From Selenomonas sp. oral taxon 892 str. F0426 (GTDB lineage: Bacteria > Bacillota > Negativicutes > Selenomonadales > Selenomonadaceae), in assembly GCF_000468035.1 (NCBI RefSeq), contig NZ_KI260515.1, forward strand, positions 1-34,110: 34,110 nt of DNA, in the 5' to 3' direction. Positions 1 through 7,700 of this stretch are shown here, one piece after another. The number at the start of each line of letters is the position of its first letter. Position 1 is the stretch's first letter. The notes below the pieces were generated by a model that saw only the letters and a list, made by a program, of their open reading frames with translations, searched no databases and had not been told where the DNA came from. Made by a program: the position numbers and the translations under genes.

Positions 1-54
1 ATTGACCTTCGTCAACCCCCTTTTTTAAGTTTTTTCAACTTTTTCTCAAAGGTC

Positions 55-294
55 TCACATCATATGTGCAATCAAGACGACAATGACCCCTGGAATGCCG
101 AAGATGCCGACAATGAGTGCCTTGAAGAAGGTGATCTCAATGCCTACGCCAAACAAATTGATGACCCATAGGATAACAGCACCGACGATGCTGTTTGTGA
201 TGAGTACCCACAGGATGCGGAACGGCAGCGCGATGACCTTCCCTAGAATCGCAAACAATACAATACCGACAGCAAGAGCAGCAATAATATCCAT
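55..294 (-). CDS. bofA: BofA-family membrane protein (pro-sigmaK processing inhibitor family)
   Basis: A small protein of 79 residues that is almost entirely hydrophobic, with two or three membrane segments and very short loops. Its length and its place directly after recR match the BofA family. In Bacillus, BofA sits in the forespore membrane and restrains the SpoIVFB protease that activates sigma-K. I chose the ATG at 294 because an AGGAGGG ribosome binding site lies 8 nt upstream; a longer reading frame overlaps recR and has no such site. Only one base separates it from the recR stop, so it is the last gene of the dnaX-ybaB-recR operon. A sporulation role in this organism is unproven. The family call is from hydropathy and synteny. 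Confidence 0.8.
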   Translation of the reverse strand: MDIIAALAVGIVLFAILGKVIALPFRILWVLITNSIVGAVILWVINLFGVGIEITFFKALIVGIFGIPGVIVVLIAHMM

Positions 295-295
295 C

Positions 296-892
296 TTAGA
301 TTTCCCTCCTATTTTCCATTGCGCGTGAGAGTGTGACCTCATCCGCGTATTCCAGATCTCCTCCGACGGGCAGACCGTGTGCGATGCGCGTAACACGTAC
401 GCCCATAGGCTTCAGCAGTTTTGCGATATACATCGCCGTTGCCTCGCCTTCAACGTTTGGGTTGGTCGCAACAATGACCTCCTGCACATCCTCTGTGCCG
501 ACGCGCGTGACGAGTTCACGGACGCGGATATCGTTCGGCCCGACGCCCTCAATCGGAGAGAGTGCGCCGTGCAGGACGTGATAGACACCATTATAGTCAT
601 TCATGCGTTCCATAGCCGCCACGTCGGGCGGCTGCTCGACAACGCAGATCATCGTGTGATCCCGCTTCTCCGCCATACAAATGGCACAAGGATCGCTGTC
701 TGTGAGGTTGAAGCAGGTGGAGCAAAAACCAATCTTCTCTTTTGCTTCAACAATGGCAGAAGCAAGCCGACGCGCCCGCTCCATGTCCATGTCGAGGACA
801 TGGTAGGCAAGGCGTGCAGCCGTCTTGGCTCCGATGCCAGGCAACGCTCGAAATTGCTCCATGAGCTGTGTGAGTGGTGCGATATGCTGCAT
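296..892 (-). CDS. recR: Recombination mediator protein RecR
   Basis: RecR, 198 residues, the usual family length. It works with RecF and RecO to load RecA on gapped DNA. The N-terminus carries a helix-hairpin-helix (about residues 5-30, with [13 protein letters not shown]). A four-cysteine zinc site follows (C57, C60, C69, C72), then a Toprim domain (about 80-175) with the VVEQPPD segment, and a C-terminal region with [17 protein letters not shown]. The ATG at 892 is chosen because the protein then begins [10 protein letters not shown] like other RecR proteins; it is one base past the ybaB stop, so translation is probably coupled. The ribosome binding site is weak. Synteny with dnaX and ybaB is classic. 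Confidence 0.96.
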   Translation of the reverse strand: MQHIAPLTQLMEQFRALPGIGAKTAARLAYHVLDMDMERARRLASAIVEAKEKIGFCSTCFNLTDSDPCAICMAEKRDHTMICVVEQPPDVAAMERMNDYNGVYHVLHGALSPIEGVGPNDIRVRELVTRVGTEDVQEVIVATNPNVEGEATAMYIAKLLKPMGVRVTRIAHGLPVGGDLEYADEVTLSRAMENRREI

Positions 893-893
893 C

Positions 894-1220
894 TCAGAGA
901 AGTCCAGGCGGCAGTCCGAGCCCACTCGTGAGTTTACCCATCTCCTGTGCCATCATCTCATCGACCTTCTTCGTTGCTTCATTGAAGGCAGCCGAGATGA
1001 GATCCTGCAGCATTTCGATATCCTCTGGATCGACTGCTGCGGGCGCAATGATAAGGCTCTGCACCTGCTTCTCGCCATCCATGACGATCTTCACTGCACC
1101 GCCGCCCGAGGACACCTCGACCGTTTTTTTGCGCAGCTCGTCCTGCATCTTCTTCATCTCATTCTGCATCTTCTGGACTTTTTTCATCATACCGGCCATG
1201 TTGCCGCCGCCATTGAACAT
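894..1220 (-). CDS. ybaB: YbaB/EbfC-family nucleoid-associated protein
   Basis: A 108-residue protein of the YbaB/EbfC family, small dimeric DNA-binding proteins associated with the nucleoid. It has the expected features: a Met- and Gly-rich N-terminus ([14 protein letters not shown]), a long charged helix rich in Lys, Gln and Met (residues 9-37), a central beta sheet with the segment [16 protein letters not shown], and a C-terminal helix ending in a short Gly/Pro tail. The ATG at 1220 has a strong AAGGAGAGG site. It lies between dnaX and recR, the standard position in both Gram-positive and Gram-negative bacteria, and is probably translated from the same mRNA. Confidence 0.95.
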   Translation of the reverse strand: MFNGGGNMAGMMKKVQKMQNEMKKMQDELRKKTVEVSSGGGAVKIVMDGEKQVQSLIIAPAAVDPEDIEMLQDLISAAFNEATKKVDEMMAQEMGKLTSGLGLPPGLL

Positions 1221-1280
1221 ATTACCTCTCCTTTTATGACAGAAACGATAGATCTAGACTAACAAAAACCTCAACCGCCG

Positions 1281-3125
1281 TCAAGTATTCTCATCGGACG
1301 GCAGTTCATCCATATCGAACATCTCTGCTTCCTCGTCCGGTGTCGGCTCATATACCTCATAGCCATCATTTTCAGGCTCATTCTCTGCGGATGGAGGTGC
1401 AGTCTTCGTTGTACGGTGTTTTTCATGTGCCGCAACAGCCTCCACACGAGCCTCATCGCCTGCGATCTTGAGGAGCTCCGCAACAGGTGCAGGATACTCC
1501 TGCATCTTTGGTGCGGAGGGGGTGGACACAGTTTCTTCGCCTTCCCCGCCCGTACAGACGACGGCAAGAGGCCGTCCTGCCAGCTCTGTCATAACCTCTT
1601 CAAACACAGCGCGATGACGCTTTGTAATATAGTCGCGTGCCATATCTGTCGCCGGACGAATGAAAAAATGCGTCTCTGTTGCGCCCTCATAGTCTGCGCC
1701 AGAAAGAAGCGATGCAGCAAGTTTGTGGCGCTCCTTGAGCCGCGCCTGAAACTTCTTCCAGAGAGCTCCGTCCAATTGACGCGGAGCTCCTTCTGTGGAT
1801 GCGCCCGCGCTCGTCTGCGGTGCGGAGGGTGTCTTTACGGGCGCTGCTTTTGCGGGAGATGCAGAAGGCCGCTCGCTCGGTACAACGGCGGATGCCTTCC
1901 CCGCCGAAACAGACGGTGCAGGTGCAGCGCCCGCCGCAAGCCGTGCTGCGAGCTGACGAACCTCCTCCTCAAGGCGTGCAATCCGCGCTGTGTCTGCGAG
2001 ATTGAAAGAAGAAACAGCGGCATTCTCCGTCCTCTCGCCTTCCGATGGTCGGCAAAGTCCGATCAACATGCTTTCGACAGCGATGCGAGGTTGCGGCGAA
2101 GTGCGGATTTCCTGCATCGCCTCATTGAGACAGCGAAGAACCCCCATGATCTCATCCTGCGTGAAGCGTGCTGCCGCCTCTCGCAATGCATCTGCCTGTG
2201 TGGAGGAAAGCTCCGATTCTCCAAGAGTACCTCCCACCCCGGCGATCATGAGGCTACGGAAATGCAGGGCCAGTTCCGCAAGAATTTGCTTTAGCTCGCG
2301 GCCGTTTTGCAGCAACACCCCAAGCTGTGTGACCAGTGCCGCAGCATCCCGGTCAGCGATCTCCAGTGCCATCTTTTCAATCCATGCACGCCCAACAAGC
2401 CCAAGGGCCTCCTGTACTCGCTCCACTGTAAGAAGCCCCTCGGCCAATGCCGTGCACTGATCGAGGATGGAGAGTGCGTCGCGCATGCCGCCGTCCGCCT
2501 GCACAGCGATGATGGAGAGCGCCTCCTCCTCTGCTGCAATACCCGACTCCTTGCACACATAGATCAGGCGGTCACGAATCTCCATCACTGTAATCCGATG
2601 GAAATCATAGCGCTGACACCGGGACTGGATCGTCGCTGGCACCTTGTGCGGCTCCGTCGTCGCAAGGATAAAGATCACGCGCGGGGGCGGCTCCTCAAGT
2701 GTCTTGAGCAGTGCGTTGAACGCCTCCGTCGTCAGCATGTGTACTTCGTCAATGATGTAGATCTTATAGTGCCCCTCCGTCGGCGCGAACTTCACCGACT
2801 CGCGCAAATCGCGGATCTCATCGATGCCGCGGTTCGATGCCGCATCGATCTCGAACACATCCATAGATGATCCGTCGCTGATGCTGCGGCAGGAGCTGCA
2901 TACGCCGCACGGGGTCAGTGTCGGCCCCTCGGCGCAATTGAGTGCCCGCGCGAGAATTTTTGCCGTACTTGTCTTTCCTGTGCCGCGCGGACCCGTGAAG
3001 AGGTAGGCATGACTCGTCTGCCCCGATGTAACTGCACGGGAAAGCGTGCGGCTAATATGCTCCTGTCCGACAAGACCTTCGAAAGTATCGGGGCGCCAGC
3101 GGCGATAGAGTGCAACGTAGGCCAT
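1281..3125 (-). CDS. dnaX: DNA polymerase III subunit gamma/tau
   Basis: DnaX, 614 residues, the ATPase of the clamp loader. The AAA+ module has a Walker A GPRGTGKT (45-52), a zinc site C64, C73, C76, C79 at the same spacing as the E. coli protein, a Walker B region IIDEVH (124-129) and the SRC motif (168-170). After about residue 370 comes a low-complexity Ala/Pro/Ser linker (about 415-470) and a C-terminal tau-type domain with an acidic tail. The start at 3125 gives MAYVALYRRWRP, typical of the family, with GGGAGG 7 nt upstream. A 93-nt longer frame runs into the SRP RNA and is rejected. An intrinsic terminator ends only about 13 nt before the start codon. I saw no obvious programmed frameshift site. 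Confidence 0.97.
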   Translation of the reverse strand: MAYVALYRRWRPDTFEGLVGQEHISRTLSRAVTSGQTSHAYLFTGPRGTGKTSTAKILARALNCAEGPTLTPCGVCSSCRSISDGSSMDVFEIDAASNRGIDEIRDLRESVKFAPTEGHYKIYIIDEVHMLTTEAFNALLKTLEEPPPRVIFILATTEPHKVPATIQSRCQRYDFHRITVMEIRDRLIYVCKESGIAAEEEALSIIAVQADGGMRDALSILDQCTALAEGLLTVERVQEALGLVGRAWIEKMALEIADRDAAALVTQLGVLLQNGRELKQILAELALHFRSLMIAGVGGTLGESELSSTQADALREAAARFTQDEIMGVLRCLNEAMQEIRTSPQPRIAVESMLIGLCRPSEGERTENAAVSSFNLADTARIARLEEEVRQLAARLAAGAAPAPSVSAGKASAVVPSERPSASPAKAAPVKTPSAPQTSAGASTEGAPRQLDGALWKKFQARLKERHKLAASLLSGADYEGATETHFFIRPATDMARDYITKRHRAVFEEVMTELAGRPLAVVCTGGEGEETVSTPSAPKMQEYPAPVAELLKIAGDEARVEAVAAHEKHRTTKTAPPSAENEPENDGYEVYEPTPDEEAEMFDMDELPSDENT

Positions 3126-3137
3126 GACATACCTCCC

Positions 3138-3165
3138 AAAACAAAAAGCAGCCCCGCAGGGCTGC
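3138..3165 (-). terminator. Intrinsic terminator between SRP RNA and dnaX
   Basis: On the minus strand a GCAGCC/GGCTGC hairpin (3148-3165) is followed by TTTTTGTTTT (down to 3138). It would end the tRNA-Ser/SRP RNA transcript. The dnaX ribosome binding site begins right after the T-run, so dnaX relies on readthrough or on a promoter inside the SRP RNA gene. Confidence 0.8.
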
Positions 3166-3189
3166 ACGAAGTCACGCGATTTCTCCCAC

Positions 3190-3312
3190 GGCAGGCCACA
3201 GTCCCCAGGCGCCCTCACGGCACATGAGACGATCCGCTTACCGCTGCTTCCTTCCGGACCTGACGGGGTTCACAGGGCCCCATTGCGTGAGACCAAGACA
3301 CTGCAGCCCGCC
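3190..3312 (-). ncRNA. ffs: Signal recognition particle RNA (4.5S type)
   Basis: The minus strand contains the signature SRP core: the GTCAGGTCCGGAAGGAAGCA apical region at about 3242-3261, flanked by the asymmetric internal-loop sequences typical of helix 8. The ends were placed by pairing: a 5' strand beginning GGCGGGCTGCAGTG (from 3312) pairs, with several G-U pairs, to a 3' strand ending GGACTGTGGCCTGCC (to 3190). This gives about 123 nt, a simple hairpin RNA without an Alu domain. It lies between tRNA-Ser and dnaX, as in many Firmicutes. The ends are accurate to a few bases only. Confidence 0.93.
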
Positions 3313-3332
3313 CTGAGAAAAATCAATAAAAA

Positions 3333-3423
3333 TGGCGGAGAGTGAGAGATTCGAACTCTCGGTACGGTATCACCGCACACACGCTTTCCAGGCGTGCTCC
3401 TTCAACCACTCGGACAACTCTCC
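3333..3423 (-). tRNA. tRNA-Ser (anticodon GGA)
   Basis: A complete class II tRNA. The acceptor stem is GGAGAGT paired to ACTCTCC with discriminator G and an encoded CCA. The anticodon stem CACGC/GCGTG encloses loop CTGGAAA, giving anticodon GGA for UCC/UCU codons. The T-arm contains GTTCGAATC and there is a long variable arm typical of serine tRNAs. It is about 20 nt upstream of the SRP RNA and probably co-transcribed with it. Confidence 0.97.
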
Positions 3424-3464
3424 ACTGTGCTCTCAAAAAGCTATTCTTTTCTGCAACGCTTGCT

Positions 3465-3494
3465 AGTCTAGCACGATTCAAAGAGCCTTGTCAA
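3465..3494 (-). promoter_or_regulatory. Promoter of tRNA-Ser / SRP RNA
   Basis: On the minus strand a perfect -35 TTGACA (3494-3489) and a -10 TAGACT (3470-3465) are separated by 18 nt. The -10 ends about 42 nt before the tRNA. The -35 directly abuts the T-run of the pfkA terminator. Confidence 0.7.
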
Positions 3495-3535
3495 GAAAAA
3501 ATTAAAGGGAAGCCCCTGTCATGCGGCTCCCCTTT
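3495..3535 (-). terminator. Intrinsic terminator of pfkA
   Basis: On the minus strand a hairpin with an 11-position stem (one mismatch, 3535-3504) is followed by AATTTTTTC, 8 nt after the pfkA stop codon. Confidence 0.88.
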
Positions 3536-3542
3536 GATCGTC

Positions 3543-4508
3543 CTATGCCAACACACGTGAGAGCCGTACCAGCTCTGGGTCAAGTGTCTTGGTATTGTTA
3601 ACAGCCTCGAAGAGGTTTACGCTCACAACCTGCCCCTCGTTGAAGCTGAAGACCACGTCGTTGACCCCCGAGATGATCGCAAGAGCCGCCTTCTCCCCGA
3701 GCATGGACGCCTTAATGCGATCCTCAACCGTCGGTGAACCGCCGCGCTGGATATGCCCGAGTACAGAGACACGTGTGTCGATTTCCGTCTTCTCACCGAT
3801 GATCTTGCCGATCTCTACACCTGAGCCAGCGCCCTCTGCAACAACGATGATGCTGTAACGTTTTCCTCTCTCGTACATTTCCCGCAGCTGGCAGCTCATC
3901 TCTTCCAGATCGAACGCGACCTCCGGCACGAGAATGAACTCTGCACCGCCGGCAATGCCCGACATCATGGCAAGCCAGCCCGAGTGACGTCCCATGACCT
4001 CAACGATGATGATGCGCCGATGCGCCGATGCAGTATCGCGCAGCTTGTTGATCGCATCCACAATTGTATTGCATGCCGTATCACAGCCAATTGTATAGTC
4101 CATGCCCCAGACATCGTTGTCGATCGTGCCCGGCAGCCCGACGATTGGCATGCCCGTTTCCCTGCTGAGGAGCGAGCCGCCTGTGAGGGAGCCGTCTCCC
4201 CCGATAATGACAAGCCCCTCGATTCCATGCTTGCGCAGATTCTCGAATGCCGTTTTGCGCCCCTCCGGCGTCATGAACGACTCGCTCCGCGCCGTACCGA
4301 GGAACGTGCCTCCGCGCTGGATCAGGTCGCTGACACTGCGCGTCGTGAGCCGCTCGATGTCATCGTGCACCATGCCGCTATAGCCGTTGTGCACGCCATA
4401 GACCTCGACTCCCTCATAGGTCGCCGTACGCACCACCGCGCGCGCTGCCGCATTCATGCCGGGGCTGTCTCCGCCCGAGGTGACTACCGCGATTGCTTTT
4501 TTCAGCAT
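3543..4508 (-). CDS. pfkA: ATP-dependent 6-phosphofructokinase
   Basis: PfkA, 321 residues, catalyses ATP-dependent phosphorylation of fructose 6-phosphate, the committed glycolytic step, in the cytoplasm. It has the nucleotide loop TSGGDSPGMNAA (10-21), the GGDGS motif (103-107), the catalytic TIDND (128-132, D130 as base) and the substrate-binding MGRHSG (172-177). GGDGS, rather than a GGDD form, suits ATP over pyrophosphate as donor. The length matches the short allosteric bacterial enzyme. I chose the ATG at 4508 because GGGGGA lies about 8 nt upstream; an in-frame ATG 15 nt earlier has no good site. In many Firmicutes pfkA and pyk are adjacent in one operon, but here they are about 9 kb apart on opposite strands. 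Confidence 0.97.
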   Translation of the reverse strand: MLKKAIAVVTSGGDSPGMNAAARAVVRTATYEGVEVYGVHNGYSGMVHDDIERLTTRSVSDLIQRGGTFLGTARSESFMTPEGRKTAFENLRKHGIEGLVIIGGDGSLTGGSLLSRETGMPIVGLPGTIDNDVWGMDYTIGCDTACNTIVDAINKLRDTASAHRRIIIVEVMGRHSGWLAMMSGIAGGAEFILVPEVAFDLEEMSCQLREMYERGKRYSIIVVAEGAGSGVEIGKIIGEKTEIDTRVSVLGHIQRGGSPTVEDRIKASMLGEKAALAIISGVNDVVFSFNEGQVVSVNLFEAVNNTKTLDPELVRLSRVLA

Positions 4509-4562
4509 ATAAGCATCCCCCATCCACTATGCAACGCTTATGCGAATCACTATCTGCTCTAC

Positions 4563-4591
4563 ATTTTACGAAAGCACACTCGAAAAGTAAA
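4563..4591 (-). promoter_or_regulatory. Promoter of pfkA
   Basis: On the minus strand -35 TTTACT (4591-4586), a 17-nt spacer and -10 TAAAAT (4568-4563). The -35 hexamer is identical to that of the pyk promoter at 13187. Confidence 0.65.
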
Positions 4592-4680
4592 GCCTTTCAC
4601 GGAAAATATTGAAGGATCTCCCCGATAAAATGAAAGCCGTCGAGGTGGGAGCGGGACTGCGTAAGGGGTGGAGTAATGAC

Positions 4681-4726
4681 AAGGGCCGTTGAACGAAGCG
4701 AGAAAACTTCGTTCAACAGCCCTTTT
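4681..4726. terminator. Long hairpin downstream of the autotransporter gene
   Basis: An 18-position inverted repeat (4681-4698 with 4707-4724, one G-T mismatch) with an 8-nt loop. It is 20 nt after the autotransporter stop on the minus strand, so it is probably that gene's terminator. The T-run (TTTTAT), however, follows the hairpin on the plus strand; on the minus strand no T-run follows. Direction is therefore uncertain. Confidence 0.6.
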
Positions 4727-4744
4727 ATATCACTGCATTCGATC

Positions 4745-7700
4745 TCAGAACATCCACTTGACAGATACGCCGCCTGTGATGCCCTCGCGCTTTCCCTGCC
4801 ACCCGTTCAGATGGAGGTCATAGCTCACGCGGCTGCTCTTCGGTGCGAAGCGGTAACCGAGTTCGAGCAGTGCACTCCCGCCCTTCAGCGAAGGACTGGG
4901 CGTACGATCGCCCTGATAGGAGGCATGTGCCGCACCGTCAAACTCGTACTCCCACGCCAGCCCCGCATAGAGCTGCGTGTGCGCCGTATCGCCATGCATC
5001 CATCGTGTGCCAAGCCGCACGCGATGTGAGTTCACCGCATCGAACTCATACGTCTCGCCCGTGCTGAGATGTGCGCTCGCACCTGCCGTATGCGTATATG
5101 CATAGCGTACATACGCGCTGACCACAGCCGCTTCGCTCAGGCGGAAGTCCTTGCCCGCACCGATCTGAATGCCGTAGTAGGCATTCGAGGTATCGTAGCT
5201 TGCAAGCCCTGTATAGTCACTCTTGGTACGACCTGCACGCAGGGCGCCGTCCACGCGGACACCGCCGCGCATCGCCAGCTCTGCCATCACACCCGCGCCG
5301 ATATAGCTTGATGTACCGTCGCCATGGGTGCCGTTGTCGAGGTAGGAGTCGTAGCTGCCGCGTCCGTATTCAAGGAAGGGGCCAAAGGTAAGCGTTCCCA
5401 CTGGCACCGCGTTCTCACGCGCCCAGCCAACACCGAGATTCCAGCCCTTCATCTCGACATAGGAGCCGGTATTGTGACGGAGTGCGCCGCCGCCCATCCC
5501 TGCCCAGAGTCCGTATGCAGCACCGCCCGGTACTGCCGCAGCACGCGCAGCCTCTGCCTTTGCCGCATCAAGACCTGCACCTGCCATAAAGTCTGCACCG
5601 TCATTCAGAAATGCGCTCGCACCCGTACGCGTCTCGACGAAGGACTTGGACTGCTCGCCCAAGCTCGTCTTTGTGACTGTTGCGATAAGGGTCTTGTCCA
5701 CCGACGCAATCGCGAATTCGTAGTCGCGTGTCACGCCGTCCGTACCATTCGCTGTCAGATTCTCTCCGAAGGTGATGCCCCCGCTCGTGTTCTCCATGAG
5801 CGTGATCTTGTCGCCTACCTTGAGTTTCTCTGCCGCACCGTCACGGCGAAGATCGATGTGCGCATCGGAAAGCTTCTTTTCGCCTCCGACATTCGTCAGC
5901 TTCAGCATGGTATGCGCAGTGCCGTCCATCGGGGCTTTTTCCATATCAAAATGGAGGTTCTGAATGCCTCTAAAGTCGCCGATTTCTGTCGTCTTCATGC
6001 CGTATGAAACGGCAAGAGTGTTCCCCGTGCCGTTTGCTGCCGTACCACCCGTGACTATGCCTGTGACCTTCGCACCGCGGAGGTTGATGCGATTGTTGTT
6101 CGTAACCGCGCCATGTCCGCCTATGACGGAGTTGACGGCGGCATGATCGATATTGACTGTATTGCCGGACGCATTGCCGCCGGACACGTCGGTAAAGCCG
6201 CCGTACACCGTGCCCGTGACGGACGCAGTGCCGCTGACCGTAACCTTGTTCAGCGTGCTGTTCTTCTGTTTGGAACTATCCGCAGTCGAACCCGCGCCGC
6301 TCGTCCAGCCGCCGTATACGTTCGTATACGTGCCGCTGCTGAGCGCGATCTCATTCCCCGTGGTGGTATTGCCCGCCTTCGAACGGCCGCCCCATGTGTC
6401 TGCACCAACGGTTGTTGCCGTCCGTGCATCCTTGAAGGTGTACCCGTAGCGCACAATCTCCTTGTTGCCGCTGCGCGCCTCGATGTTCGTTTCCTTCGTG
6501 CCGTCCGCACTCAGATCCGTCCGGAATGTTTTGCCGACCTGTAGTGTCAGTCCGTTTGCATTTTCAACGAGTACATCTTCACGTTCCGTCGCCGCAAAGT
6601 CTGCCTTGATGGTGTCAAGGTCAATGCTCGCTCCTGCCTGTGTCAGTGTCAGTTTGGAGGAGGCATTCTTAAAGGTGACTGTGGAGAAGTTCTCGATCTT
6701 GCCGACACTCGCCGACGTGTTGACGTTCAGTGTGTTGCCCGCAGCGGTCTTGTTGCCGCCGTAGAGTGTTGCAACCGTTGTATTCGGCGCAAGCGGATGC
6801 GACCCGTCGCCGAGGTTGATCGTGTTGTCGTTCGTCGTACCGTCTGCGATTTGGGTGTAACCGCCGTAAACAGTGCCGAGCGTGCCCCCCGTGATGGTGA
6901 CCGTGTTGTCGTGGCTGTGCTTCTTCTCAACCGCCGTATCACTCGTTCCCGACGTATGACCGCCGTACACTGCGTCATAGTTTCCATGGACGGTAATCGC
7001 GTTGTGATGCGTTGCGTTGCCCGCCTTGGAAATGCCGCCGTATGCCGCTGTCCCATCGACAAGGGTCTGCGTTGCCCCCGTGAACCGGTAACCGGAGTAT
7101 GTGATCGCTTTCTTGTCCGCAGAAACGCCGACGTTGATCTCACTCTGCCGATCTGCGCTCAGGCCGGACTTTACCGCACCATCGGTGTAGGTGCCGCCAA
7201 AGTCGATGCCGGCAGCGTTCTTCAGCAGGGTAATGTTGTATCCGCTGCCGCCCACCGTCAACGTGTTCCAGTTGACCTTGGTCTTATTCATGCCGTCATT
7301 CAGTGTCAGCATTGTACCCGTGACACCGGTCGTATCGAAGTGCAGCTTCTGGAAACCGCCGATGTTACGAGCCGTGTTCACGCCCCTGACATTCAGCGTG
7401 TTGCCTGTGCCGTCTGCCTGCGTGCCGCCGACAATCTTGTTCGTGACCGTCGCGCCGTCAATATTGACCGTGTTGTCCTTCGTCACTGCGCCGTCGCCGC
7501 CCGTGATGGCGTTGACGGTAGCGTTGCCGACCGTGACCGTGTTGTGCGACGCTTCACCCGCAGACTTGCCGCCGACGATATCGGCGTTGAGGTTGTTCGT
7601 AGCCGTGACGGTGTTGCCCATCGCATTGCCGCCCGCGACATCGGTAAAGCCGCCGTATACTGTCCCATTGACGGACGCAGTGCCGCTGACCGTGACCTTG

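Noticed and set aside
1-54. Possible terminator or promoter at the left edge (TTGACC/GTCAA repeat and T-rich hairpin-like sequence)
   Set aside because: Too little sequence is available. A TTGACG on the minus strand could be the -35 of a gene to the left, but its -10 is outside the window.
4621-4645. A third copy of the palindromic element (GATAAAATGAAAGCC)
   Set aside because: Only about 12 bases match the left end, no right end was found nearby, and the flanking bases differ.
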